Positions 38,452-46,716 of a stretch of DNA of 64,000 nucleotides are shown piece by piece (positions within the stretch are counted from its first letter, which is position 1; each line of letters begins with the position of its first letter). The stretch is from positions 62,001 to 126,000 of the forward strand of contig NZ_JAUOPN010000006.1 in the NCBI RefSeq assembly GCF_030547005.1, written 5' to 3'. A program made the position numbers and the translations under genes. A model generated the notes under the pieces. The model did no database searches and was not told the DNA's origin. It saw nothing but the letters and a program-made list of their open reading frames with translations. Source of the DNA: Maribacter sp. 1_MG-2023. GTDB lineage: Bacteria > Bacteroidota > Bacteroidia > Flavobacteriales > Flavobacteriaceae.

Positions 38452-38633
38452 TTTAAAAAACCGTTCTATCTTATTATCACTTCAAACAATAAGTTTCTAA
38501 TGATCTGATAATTTTTAAGGTCAAAAATTACGTCATTCTTATTGAAATAGCCCTTTCTCTTTAGCTATTCAAAATAGTTATTCTTGCATTGAAAATTCTA
38601 ATTTAGAAAGTCTGTAAACGCCGTGTCATGTCT

Positions 38634-38641
38634 TAATTTTG
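38634..38641 (+). promoter_or_regulatory. Candidate -7 element for the peroxiredoxin gene
   Basis: TAATTTTG matches TAnnTTTG, 33 bp upstream of the ATG at 38674. The rest of the 222-bp spacer after the NhaC-like gene shows no other recognisable feature. Confidence 0.5.
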
Positions 38642-38673
38642 CTCTATAATTAATTATAAAACGAAAACATATT

Positions 38674-39318
38674 ATGACATTTGTAGGAAAAAAATTCCCA
38701 AATCTTAGTGTTAACGCAATGAACGACATGGGCGACACTTTTAAACTTAATGTATTAGAAGAAGCTCAAAAAAATAATAAAAAAGTGGTTCTTTTCTGGT
38801 ACCCAAAAGATTTTACTTTTGTTTGCCCTACAGAATTACACGCTTTTCAAGCTGCTATTGGTGAATTCGAAAAAAGAAACACTATCGTAATCGGTGCTTC
38901 ATGTGATACTCCAGAAGTACACTTCGCCTGGTTAAGTACTGAAAAGGACAATGGTGGTATTGAAGGTGTTACATACCCAATATTAGCAGATAGTAACCGT
39001 AACTTATCTAGTGTTTTAGGCATTTTAGATATTCAAAATGAAGTGTACGATGAAGAAACAGGTACAGTTCAAGTAGAAGGTGACAATGTTACTTACCGAG
39101 CTACTTATATTATTGACGAAGAAGGTGTTGTTCAACACGAAAGCATCAACAATATGCCTTTAGGCAGAAACGTTGGCGAGTATTTACGTTTAGTAGACGC
39201 TTTAACCCACGTACAGGAGAAAGGTGAAGTTTGCCCAGCAAACTGGGAAGAAGGTAAAGATGCCATGTCTGCAAATAGAGATGGTGTTGCTAGCTACCTT
39301 TCCGCACACGCAAACTAA
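38674..39318 (+). CDS. AhpC/Prx1-type peroxiredoxin
   Basis: A 214-residue typical 2-Cys peroxiredoxin that reduces H2O2 and organic peroxides. The peroxidatic cysteine is in PKDFTFVCPTELHAF (residue ~51). The resolving cysteine is in GEVCPANWEEGKDAM near the C-terminus, as in AhpC. The following thioredoxin gene is a plausible reductant, since no ahpF is nearby. A hairpin terminator separates the two genes, but partial read-through is possible. Confidence 0.95.
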   Translation: MTFVGKKFPNLSVNAMNDMGDTFKLNVLEEAQKNNKKVVLFWYPKDFTFVCPTELHAFQAAIGEFEKRNTIVIGASCDTPEVHFAWLSTEKDNGGIEGVTYPILADSNRNLSSVLGILDIQNEVYDEETGTVQVEGDNVTYRATYIIDEEGVVQHESINNMPLGRNVGEYLRLVDALTHVQEKGEVCPANWEEGKDAMSANRDGVASYLSAHAN

Positions 39319-39327
39319 TAAAATTCT

Positions 39328-39362
39328 AAACGAACATGAAGCTCTTGGCTCCATGTTCGTTT
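39328..39362 (+). terminator. Terminator after the peroxiredoxin gene
   Basis: An 11-bp stem (39328-39338 with 39352-39362, CGAACATG/CATGTTCG core) has a 13-base loop and a short T-run. It lies 10 bp past the stop. Confidence 0.75.
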
Positions 39363-39387
39363 TATTAATCCTTAGATAACTTCAATT

Positions 39388-39702
39388 ATGTTATTAGAAT
39401 TAGAACAAGATAATTTACAGGAAATCATAGATAACAATCCCAATGTTGTAGTACAGTACTCAGCAACTTGGTGTGGTAACTGTAGAATAATGAAGCCAAA
39501 ATTTAAAAAAGAAGCTTCGCAAAATGAGAATATTACTTTTGTGTTGGCAGATGCAGAAAAATTTCCTGAATCTAGAAAACTGGCAGATGTAAGCAACTTA
39601 CCTACTTTCGCTTCTTTCGAAAAAGGAAAAATTAAAAATCAGGTTCAGACAAATAAGTACGACCTATTAAAAGATTTGATCAGTGAGATTACCTCTAATT
39701 AA
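39388..39702 (+). CDS. Thioredoxin-family protein (CGNC active site)
   Basis: A 104-residue cytoplasmic thioredoxin-fold protein with no signal peptide. The active site is SATWCGNCRIMKPKF (CGNC instead of the usual CGPC, around residues 31-34), and the cis-proline is in VSNLPTFASF. It is shorter than DsbD-type thioredoxins and matches small flavobacterial thioredoxins that accompany AhpC. Its end overlaps the next gene by 20 bp, so the two are translationally coupled. Confidence 0.9.
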   Translation: MLLELEQDNLQEIIDNNPNVVVQYSATWCGNCRIMKPKFKKEASQNENITFVLADAEKFPESRKLADVSNLPTFASFEKGKIKNQVQTNKYDLLKDLISEITSN

Positions 39703-39940
39703 ATTACTGACAGAGTTTATTGAAGAAAAAGATAGCGATTACATTCTAGAAACAATCGAAACTTTAGAAGCGTTAACAGAGTTACCTTCTTTAAAAGATG
39801 AAGAGCTTGATGTAATTGGCGAATTAATTTCTAATATGTACGGCGCCATAGAGGTTGCGAACAGCATAGAGCAAGGCACCCCAAAGAAAGATGCTATGAA
39901 TCAATTTATGCAGCGAGTTTTAGGCTCTATAGACAAATAA
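39683..39940 (+). CDS. DUF6952-family small acidic protein
   Basis: An 85-residue, mostly helical acidic protein (LETIETLEALTELPSLKDEE; GELISNMYGAIEVANSIEQG) that I recognise as the conserved flavobacterial DUF6952 family. It starts with GTG inside the thioredoxin gene (20-bp overlap), giving the family's usual 'M-(K/R)-LP-x-IK' N-terminus. Fixed coupling to thioredoxin beside AhpC-type peroxiredoxin suggests a role in the same redox pathway, perhaps as a binding partner. No function is known to me. Confidence 0.85.
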   Translation: MRLPLIKLLTEFIEEKDSDYILETIETLEALTELPSLKDEELDVIGELISNMYGAIEVANSIEQGTPKKDAMNQFMQRVLGSIDK

Positions 39941-39958
39941 TACCTATTTAAAATATAC

Positions 39959-39990
39959 AAAGTCCTTTCAATAATGAAAGGACTTTTTTT
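39959..39990 (+). terminator. Terminator after the thioredoxin-DUF6952 pair
   Basis: A 12-bp perfect stem (39959-39970 with 39975-39986) has a 4-base loop and a T8 run. Confidence 0.9.
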
Positions 39991-40061
39991 TATCATATTC
40001 CCGCTCATTTCAACTTTATATTTTATAATTTCACACTCTCAATTATAAAATGATAAAAGTT

Positions 40062-40565
40062 ATGGCTTCGGTTACACTAAAAGGAAACGAAATACACACA
40101 TTAGGAACTTTACCTGCAAACGGCGGAAAAGCTCCAGAATTTCAACTAACTAAGAATGACTTATCTACCGTAAAACTTTCAGATTACGAAGGTTCTAGAG
40201 TAGTATTAAATATATTCCCAAGTGTTGATACAGGCACTTGTGCACAGTCTGTACGTCAATTTAACAAAGAAGCTGCAGAACTTGACAACACCATAGTTTT
40301 ATGTATCTCTAAAGATTTACCATTTGCACAAGCAAGATTTTGTGGCGCAGAAGGGATCGAAAATGTTGAAATGCTTTCTGATTTTAAAGATGGTAATTTC
40401 GGAAAAGGTTATAACGTAGCATTCTCTGACGGGCCATTAGCTCCATTACTTTCTAGAGCAGTTGTTGTTGTTGATGAAAAAGGTAATGTATTACATACAG
40501 AGCAGGTAGCAGAGACTACAGAAGAACCAAATTACAAAGCAGCTTTAGAGGCTTTAATGAACTAA
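40062..40565 (+). CDS. tpx: Thiol peroxidase (atypical 2-Cys peroxiredoxin)
   Basis: A Tpx-family peroxidase of about 167 residues. The peroxidatic cysteine is in SVDTGTCAQSVRQFN and the resolving cysteine in SKDLPFAQARFCGAEG, both standard. An upstream ATG at 40050 would add four residues (MIKV). I prefer the ATG at 40062 because MASVTLKGNEIHTLG aligns with the family's short N-terminus. It is 15 bp upstream of dgkA and probably co-transcribed. Confidence 0.93.
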   Translation: MASVTLKGNEIHTLGTLPANGGKAPEFQLTKNDLSTVKLSDYEGSRVVLNIFPSVDTGTCAQSVRQFNKEAAELDNTIVLCISKDLPFAQARFCGAEGIENVEMLSDFKDGNFGKGYNVAFSDGPLAPLLSRAVVVVDEKGNVLHTEQVAETTEEPNYKAALEALMN

Positions 40566-40580
40566 TAATAAAGGACACTC

Positions 40581-40946
40581 ATGCCCAAAGAAACCTTTTT
40601 GGTAAATCGTATTAAAAGTGTGGGCTTTGCCCTTAAAGGCGCCTTCCTTTTAATACGAACCGAAGCTAGTATAAAAATTCAAGTGTTCATTGCCATAGTA
40701 ATGACTGCCGCTGGCTTCTACCATGATATTTCGAGTACAGAATGGATACTTCAAATATTTGCAATTGCAATTGTTTTAGGAATTGAAGGCATGAATACCG
40801 CTGTTGAAAAAATTGCAGATTATATTCAACCCGAATTTGATGTCAAAATCGGATTCATAAAAGATATTTCTGCAGGTGCTGTAATGCTAGTTTCAATAGC
40901 TTCTGCCATTGTCGGACTCATTATCTACCTACCCAAGATTCTATAG
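40581..40946 (+). CDS. dgkA: Diacylglycerol kinase (prokaryotic DagK family)
   Basis: A 121-residue integral membrane kinase with three helices. The catalytic segment IEGMNTAVEKIADY and the KDISAGAV motif are clear. In Gram-negatives it returns diacylglycerol to phosphatidic acid; some members act on undecaprenol. It follows tpx by 15 bp, and a candidate promoter for ftsK lies just after it. Confidence 0.93.
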   Translation: MPKETFLVNRIKSVGFALKGAFLLIRTEASIKIQVFIAIVMTAAGFYHDISSTEWILQIFAIAIVLGIEGMNTAVEKIADYIQPEFDVKIGFIKDISAGAVMLVSIASAIVGLIIYLPKIL

Positions 40947-40976
40947 GTTAGTTCTTAGTTTTCACGTAGCTCATCG

Positions 40977-40984
40977 TAAATTTG
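40977..40984 (+). promoter_or_regulatory. Candidate -7 element for the ftsK-lolA-lpt-ribBA run
   Basis: TAAATTTG matches TAnnTTTG, 27 bp upstream of the ftsK ATG. No clear -33 partner is present. Confidence 0.5.
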
Positions 40985-41010
40985 TAATTTAGCATCAGAA
41001 TTAAGTTTTA

Positions 41011-43401
41011 ATGGCAAAAAAGGCAACTAAATCAAAGCCGAAACCTACTAAAAAGCGAACACCGTTTAAATTATCCAAACAGAATAAAATCATTTTGGGT
41101 AGTTTATTGATGCTCTTTAGTATTGCATTGTTCTTTTCATTTATTTCATTTTACTTTAACTGGCAAGATGATCAAAGTCTATTGTCTGAATTTAAAGACC
41201 GCAATGAGCTTGCAAAAAACTTACTGAACAAATTCGGAGCAAGCATTAGCCACTTTTTTATGTATAAGGGCTTTGGTGTAGCTTCATTAATTATTCCGTT
41301 TCTAATATGTATTACAGGTATTTACCTCTTTTTGGGTCTACCTTTAAAAGCATTGTTCAAAAAATGGATTTGGGGTCTATTATTCATTATTTGGATTTCT
41401 ATTACCCTAGGTTTCTTTGCAACCACAAGCCCACTCTTAGGCGGATTGGTTGGTTTTGAAATGAACGATTTCTTACAAGATTACGCCGGTAAAATTGGCG
41501 TATTACTTTTATTGGTATTCGGACTCATATTTATTCTAGTTCGATTATTTGAAGTTACACCTGAAGGTATTTCATCATTCTTTAATTCTAGAAAAGAAGC
41601 TATTTCTACTGAATTTAAAGCCAACCAAGAACGCAAGGCAACTAAAAAGAAAGAACAAAAAAAGCAAGAAGATATTCTTACCACTTCATTAAAAGAAGAA
41701 GAAGCTCCAGTTATTTTAGACACCTATACCCATAAGGCAGAAATTCCTCATTTAGAAAAAGAAGAAAAAGCTAACAATTTTGAAGTAACTATACCAGAAC
41801 CTGAGTCAGAAGAAACATTAGCAATGGAGGTTGAATCGGTTGTTGAAGAACCCGAAGAAATTGATATTCTTGCCAATAAACTTGTAGATGATTTTGGGGA
41901 GTTCGACCCTACCCTAGAATTAGGCAACTACAAATTCCCTACACTTGATCTTTTAGATTCTCATGGGGCTACAGGTGGCATTACCATCAACCAAGAAGAA
42001 TTAGAGGAAAACAAGAATAAAATTGTTGAAACTCTAAAAAATTATAAAATCGGAATTGCCCAAATTAAGGCAACCATTGGCCCCACAGTAACATTATACG
42101 AAATAGTACCAGAAGCAGGTGTAAGAATATCGAAGATTAAAAATCTTGAAGATGATATTGCACTATCATTAGCGGCTTTGGGTATTCGTATCATTGCCCC
42201 TATTCCTGGTAAAGGAACTATTGGTATTGAAGTACCAAACAAGAACTCTTCGATTGTTTCTATGCGTTCTGTAATTGCCTCTAGCAAATTTCAAAAGGCA
42301 GAAATGGAGTTACCAATTGCATTTGGTAAGACCATTAGTAACGAAACCTTTGTGGTAGATTTAGCCAAAATGCCTCACCTATTAATGGCAGGTGCAACCG
42401 GCCAAGGTAAATCGGTAGGTTTAAATGCAGTACTTACTTCGTTATTATATAAAAAGCATCCGGCAGAGGTAAAATTCATTTTGGTCGATCCAAAGAAAGT
42501 TGAACTTACGCTTTACAATAAAATTGAACGTCATTTCTTAGCTAAACTTCCAGATTCTGAAGAAGCTATTATCACAGACAACACAAAAGTAATTCACACC
42601 CTAAATTCTCTTTGTATTGAAATGGATAATAGATACGAGCTGTTGAAATTAGCGATGGTTCGTAACCTTAAAGAATACAACACGAAGTTTAAGGCTAGAA
42701 AACTGAATCCGAATGACGGACACAAATTCTTACCATACATAGTTCTAGTTATTGATGAGTTTGCCGATTTGATTATGACAGCCGGTAAAGAGGTAGAAAC
42801 GCCCGTAGCTAGACTTGCACAATTGGCGAGAGCAATTGGTATACATTTAATCATTGCGACACAAAGACCTTCTGTAAACGTTATTACAGGTATCATCAAA
42901 GCAAACTTCCCTGCAAGGTTAGCATTTAGAGTAACTTCTAAAATAGATTCAAGAACCATTTTAGATACTGCAGGTGCAGATCAATTAATTGGTAGAGGAG
43001 ATATGTTATTTACACAAGGTAACGATGTCACCCGTATTCAATGTGCATTTGTTGATACTCCTGAGGTTGCTAAAATAACGGAATTCATTGGTAGTCAGCG
43101 TGCTTACCCAGAAGCACATGAACTACCAGAGTATGTTGGCGAAGATTCTGGCACAAGTCTTGATAATAATGTATCTGAAAGGGATGCAAAGTTCAGAGAA
43201 GCTGCTGAAGTTATCGTAATCGCCCAACAAGGTTCTGCCTCATTAATTCAACGTAAATTGAAACTAGGGTATAATAGAGCCGGAAGGATTATTGATCAAC
43301 TAGAAGCAGCGGGAATTGTTGGTCCGTTTGAAGGTAGCAAAGCAAGACAGGTTTACGTAGCCGACATGATTGCCCTTCAACAAATATTAGATAATGAATA
43401 A
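41011..43401 (+). CDS. ftsK: DNA translocase FtsK
   Basis: A 796-residue septal DNA translocase. It has four N-terminal membrane helices (to about residue 180), then a charged, acidic linker (~190-300). The RecA-like motor follows, with Walker A AGATGQGKSVG (~residue 461) and Walker B IVLVIDEFADLI. A C-terminal gamma winged helix (ASLIQRKLKLGYNRAGRIIDQLE) reads polar sequences such as KOPS. The linker is short compared with E. coli FtsK, as is usual in this group. Confidence 0.96.
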   Translation: MAKKATKSKPKPTKKRTPFKLSKQNKIILGSLLMLFSIALFFSFISFYFNWQDDQSLLSEFKDRNELAKNLLNKFGASISHFFMYKGFGVASLIIPFLICITGIYLFLGLPLKALFKKWIWGLLFIIWISITLGFFATTSPLLGGLVGFEMNDFLQDYAGKIGVLLLLVFGLIFILVRLFEVTPEGISSFFNSRKEAISTEFKANQERKATKKKEQKKQEDILTTSLKEEEAPVILDTYTHKAEIPHLEKEEKANNFEVTIPEPESEETLAMEVESVVEEPEEIDILANKLVDDFGEFDPTLELGNYKFPTLDLLDSHGATGGITINQEELEENKNKIVETLKNYKIGIAQIKATIGPTVTLYEIVPEAGVRISKIKNLEDDIALSLAALGIRIIAPIPGKGTIGIEVPNKNSSIVSMRSVIASSKFQKAEMELPIAFGKTISNETFVVDLAKMPHLLMAGATGQGKSVGLNAVLTSLLYKKHPAEVKFILVDPKKVELTLYNKIERHFLAKLPDSEEAIITDNTKVIHTLNSLCIEMDNRYELLKLAMVRNLKEYNTKFKARKLNPNDGHKFLPYIVLVIDEFADLIMTAGKEVETPVARLAQLARAIGIHLIIATQRPSVNVITGIIKANFPARLAFRVTSKIDSRTILDTAGADQLIGRGDMLFTQGNDVTRIQCAFVDTPEVAKITEFIGSQRAYPEAHELPEYVGEDSGTSLDNNVSERDAKFREAAEVIVIAQQGSASLIQRKLKLGYNRAGRIIDQLEAAGIVGPFEGSKARQVYVADMIALQQILDNE

Positions 43402-43414
43402 TATCATAAAAAAG

Positions 43415-44059
43415 ATGAAGAAAATTATTATTGTATTTACGATTATACTTACAGCAACTTTTGCAAATGCACAAGGTTCTGATAAAGCCAAAAGTTTGTT
43501 AGATGAAGTATACAAGAAGGTTCAGAGTTATGACAATATCTTTGTGGACTTCAAATTCGATTTAAAAAATGCCGAAGCAGGCATCAATCAAGAAACTAGA
43601 GGCGATGTTACCCTTGCAGGCAATAAATACATGTTCAATTACTTAGGTTCTCAACAAATTTTTGACGGTAACAAAGTATACACCATCGTACCAGAAAATG
43701 AAGAGGTTACAATCGAAGATAAATCTGAGGATGAAAATGCAATGACCCCTTCTAAAATGTTGACCTTTTACAAAGAAGGACATAACTATGCTTGGGATAT
43801 TCTACAGGATATTCAAGGAAGAAAAATACAATATGTAAAATTGACTCCTATTGATTCTGACAACGAAATAAAATCAAGATTATTAGGTATTGATATGGGC
43901 ACAAAGCACATTTACAACTTAATTGAAACAGGTAAGAACGGTACAAAAACAACGATCACTGTTAATTCTTTTAAAACAGACCAAACTTTGTCCAAAACCT
44001 TATTTACTTTTGATGAAGCTAAATATAAGGATGAAGGTTATTTCATTCTAAGAAATTAG
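43415..44059 (+). CDS. LolA-like outer-membrane lipoprotein carrier
   Basis: A ~214-residue periplasmic protein of the LolA/LolB-fold family. An ATG at 43394 would overlap the ftsK end by 8 bp. I prefer the ATG at 43415 because it gives a clean signal peptide (MKKIIIVFTIILTATFANAQG). Seen are DFKFDLKNAEAGINQETRGDVTLAGNKYMF and the later LGIDMGTKHIYNL. It carries lipoproteins across the periplasm. It lies between ftsK and an LptF/G permease and forms an envelope-assembly run with them. Confidence 0.88.
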   Translation: MKKIIIVFTIILTATFANAQGSDKAKSLLDEVYKKVQSYDNIFVDFKFDLKNAEAGINQETRGDVTLAGNKYMFNYLGSQQIFDGNKVYTIVPENEEVTIEDKSEDENAMTPSKMLTFYKEGHNYAWDILQDIQGRKIQYVKLTPIDSDNEIKSRLLGIDMGTKHIYNLIETGKNGTKTTITVNSFKTDQTLSKTLFTFDEAKYKDEGYFILRN

Positions 44060-44064
44060 AACTA

Positions 44065-45573
44065 TTGAGAATACTAGACCGATATATCCTATCAAGGTTC
44101 GTTTTTAATTTTGTCAGTTCGTTTGTAATATTGATGTTTATCTTCATATTTCAAACGATTTGGCTTTTTATTGATGATCTGGCGGGTAAAGGTTTAGATA
44201 TTGTCATTATCGGTAAGTTCTTGTTTTATTTAATGCCAGATCTTACTGAAAAAGTACTCCCACTTACCGTACTTTTATCTTCCATTTTAACCTTTGGCTC
44301 TATTGCAGAAAATTATGAATTCGCTGCAATGAAGGCATCTGGTATTTCTCTGCAGCGTTCTATGTTGAGTTTAATCATATTTGTGACCATTTTAGGCGGA
44401 GTTACTTTTTTCTTTGCTAACAACGTTATTCCCCTATCACAACGAAAAATATACAACCTCCGCAGAAATATTGCCAAAGTAAAACCTGCAGCAGTAGTCT
44501 CTGAAGGCGTTTTTAGTGATTTTGAAGGAATGAATATTAAGGTGGATGAAAAATATGGTGATAATGATCGTTTTCTTAAAAACGTAATCATCCATAGAAA
44601 GTCTGCAAACAATCTGAACACTACCGTCATCAAATCTAAATCGGGCGAATTAATAAGTAGCGCAGACTCTGACGTTATCCAACTGGTATTAACAGACGGT
44701 CATTACTATGAAGACATCACTTCGAAAAGTAATGATAACAAAATGAAATTTCCTTTTGCTCAGGCAGATTTCGATACCTACACAATGAATATCGAAATTC
44801 CTGAAATTAATAATGATGATTTAGAAGAAGAGCGCGATATCAGTACTGATAAAATGAAGAATATATCGCGGCTTTCAAAAGATATCGATTCTTTACGTGG
44901 CGATAACTACCGTATTGTTCGTGCATTTTCTAAAAACATAGAAGGCAGAACTGGTATGTTTTCTCCTTTGGTTGCCAATAAAAATGATTCGACCAAAACG
45001 GATATGATCCGTAAAAAAGATTCTGCTTTAAATGCGAAGGCCAGTATAGCTATGAAAAATATAGCGCTGCAAGATTCTATAAACGATAATTTTCTTGTCC
45101 TTTTTCCAGACTGGCAACAGATTCAGATATTAAGTAGTGCAAAAAATGCCACGACTAGTATTTTAGGTACTGTAAGTGGTAAAAAAGAAGAAATGCAGAA
45201 GAGATATAAAATCTACAATATGCACATTCTTTCGCTTCATAATAAATATGCATTAGCGTTCTCATGTATCATTCTATTCTTTGTAGGCGCTCCATTAGGT
45301 GCTATTATTAGAAAAGGAGGATTAGGGTTACCTATGGTAATTGCCATAGTACTTTTCCTAATTTATTATTTCATAGGAGTTTTTGCAGGCAACTATGCAA
45401 AAGAAGGTAATATACACCCAATGTTAGGTGCATGGTTAGCAACGCTGATTATGCTGCCCCTAGGTGTTGTATTAACCAAAAGAGCAACAGAAGATAAAGG
45501 ATTGATGGATTTCGGATTTATAGCCGATTTCTTTAAAAAATTATTTAAGAAAAAAGATAAAGCTGATTCTTAA
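44065..45573 (+). CDS. LptF/LptG-family permease (YjgP/YjgQ)
   Basis: A 502-residue inner-membrane permease of the LPS-export ABC transporter. It has three N-terminal helices (LDRYILSRFVFNFVSSFVILMF), a long periplasmic beta-jellyroll domain (~residues 130-370), then three C-terminal helices (GAPLGAIIRKGGLGLPMVIAI). It starts with TTG 5 bp after lolA; no in-frame ATG gives the conserved N-terminus. The periplasmic part is longer than in E. coli LptF (366 aa), as is common in Bacteroidota. A missing second permease must lie elsewhere. Confidence 0.9.
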   Translation: MRILDRYILSRFVFNFVSSFVILMFIFIFQTIWLFIDDLAGKGLDIVIIGKFLFYLMPDLTEKVLPLTVLLSSILTFGSIAENYEFAAMKASGISLQRSMLSLIIFVTILGGVTFFFANNVIPLSQRKIYNLRRNIAKVKPAAVVSEGVFSDFEGMNIKVDEKYGDNDRFLKNVIIHRKSANNLNTTVIKSKSGELISSADSDVIQLVLTDGHYYEDITSKSNDNKMKFPFAQADFDTYTMNIEIPEINNDDLEEERDISTDKMKNISRLSKDIDSLRGDNYRIVRAFSKNIEGRTGMFSPLVANKNDSTKTDMIRKKDSALNAKASIAMKNIALQDSINDNFLVLFPDWQQIQILSSAKNATTSILGTVSGKKEEMQKRYKIYNMHILSLHNKYALAFSCIILFFVGAPLGAIIRKGGLGLPMVIAIVLFLIYYFIGVFAGNYAKEGNIHPMLGAWLATLIMLPLGVVLTKRATEDKGLMDFGFIADFFKKLFKKKDKADS

Positions 45574-45575
45574 CC

Positions 45576-46712
45576 ATGACAGATCTTAGTACAATACAAT
45601 TGAATAGTATAGAAGAAGCGATTGAAGATATTCGCGCCGGTAAAGTAATTATCGTTGTTGATGATGAAAATCGTGAAAATGAAGGAGATTTTTTGGCAGC
45701 CGCTGAACTTGCTACACCTGAGACGGTCAATTTTATGGCAACTCACGGTAGAGGTCTTATTTGCGCTCCATTAACTGAAGGTCGTTGTAAAGACCTAGGC
45801 TTACATATGATGGTAAGTACCAATACCGACCCTTTAGAAACTGCATTTACCGTATCTGTAGATTTAAGAGGAAAAGGAGTTACCACAGGTATTTCTGCCG
45901 GTGATAGGTCTAAAACTGTTATAGCATTAACCGAGAGTGACACCAAACCCCATGATTTAGCGAGACCGGGACATATATTTCCATTAGTAGCTAAAGAAGG
46001 TGGAGTCTTAAGAAGAACAGGTCACACAGAAGCCGCCATTGATTTTGCACGATTAGCAGGATTACAGCCTGCAGGAATCATTGTAGAGATCATGAATGAA
46101 GATGGTACCATGGCTCGCCTACCCCAATTGGTAGAAGTTGCCAAAAAATTCGATCTTAAAATTGTCTCAATCGAGTCTCTTGTTGCCTATAGAATGGAAC
46201 ACGATAGCTTAATAGACAAAGAAGTTGATTTTGATATTACCACTCGTTTTGGTGAATTTAGATTACGAGCTTATAAGCAAACTACAAACAACCATATCCA
46301 TATTGCATTAACTAAAGGTTCTTGGTCTTCGGATGAAAAAATCTTAACCAGAATCAACTCTACCCTTATCAACAATGATATTTTAGGAACGTTGACACAT
46401 AACCCTGACGAAAAACTCGAGGATATGTTCAATAAAATCAACGAAGAAGGTAAAGGAGCAATTGTTTTCATTAATCAAGATTCAGAATCACTAAATCTAC
46501 TTTCAAGATTAAAAGAGTTGAAAGAATTGCAAAAACAGGGCGTTCACAAAGCACCTAAAATAGAAATGGATAATCGTGACTTCGGAATTGGAGCTCAAAT
46601 ACTACACGATTTAGGTATTCACAAAATGAAACTAATGACCAACAGTAACCAAGCGAAACGCGTAGGTATTGTCGGATACGGATTAGAAATTTTAGAATAT
46701 GTGAAGTATTAA
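45576..46712 (+). CDS. ribB: 3,4-dihydroxy-2-butanone-4-phosphate synthase with degenerate GTP cyclohydrolase II domain
   Basis: A 378-residue RibBA-type protein for riboflavin synthesis. The N-terminal DHBP synthase half is intact: VVDDENRENEGDFL (acidic metal site), FMATHGRGLIC and RTGHTEAAIDFARLAG. The C-terminal half aligns with GTP cyclohydrolase II but lacks its zinc cysteines: 'HSEC' is RINSTLI and 'CDC' is TLTHN. The 'QEGRGIGL' segment has become NQDSESLNLL. I infer that only the RibB half is catalytic and that the RibA half is regulatory or structural. The start is 2 bp after the lpt permease stop. Confidence 0.9.
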   Translation: MTDLSTIQLNSIEEAIEDIRAGKVIIVVDDENRENEGDFLAAAELATPETVNFMATHGRGLICAPLTEGRCKDLGLHMMVSTNTDPLETAFTVSVDLRGKGVTTGISAGDRSKTVIALTESDTKPHDLARPGHIFPLVAKEGGVLRRTGHTEAAIDFARLAGLQPAGIIVEIMNEDGTMARLPQLVEVAKKFDLKIVSIESLVAYRMEHDSLIDKEVDFDITTRFGEFRLRAYKQTTNNHIHIALTKGSWSSDEKILTRINSTLINNDILGTLTHNPDEKLEDMFNKINEEGKGAIVFINQDSESLNLLSRLKELKELQKQGVHKAPKIEMDNRDFGIGAQILHDLGIHKMKLMTNSNQAKRVGIVGYGLEILEYVKY

Positions 46713-46716
46713 TGTT

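Noticed and set aside
42594-42959. 121-codon open frame antisense to ftsK
   Set aside because: It is a shadow of the FtsK motor domain with no independent support.
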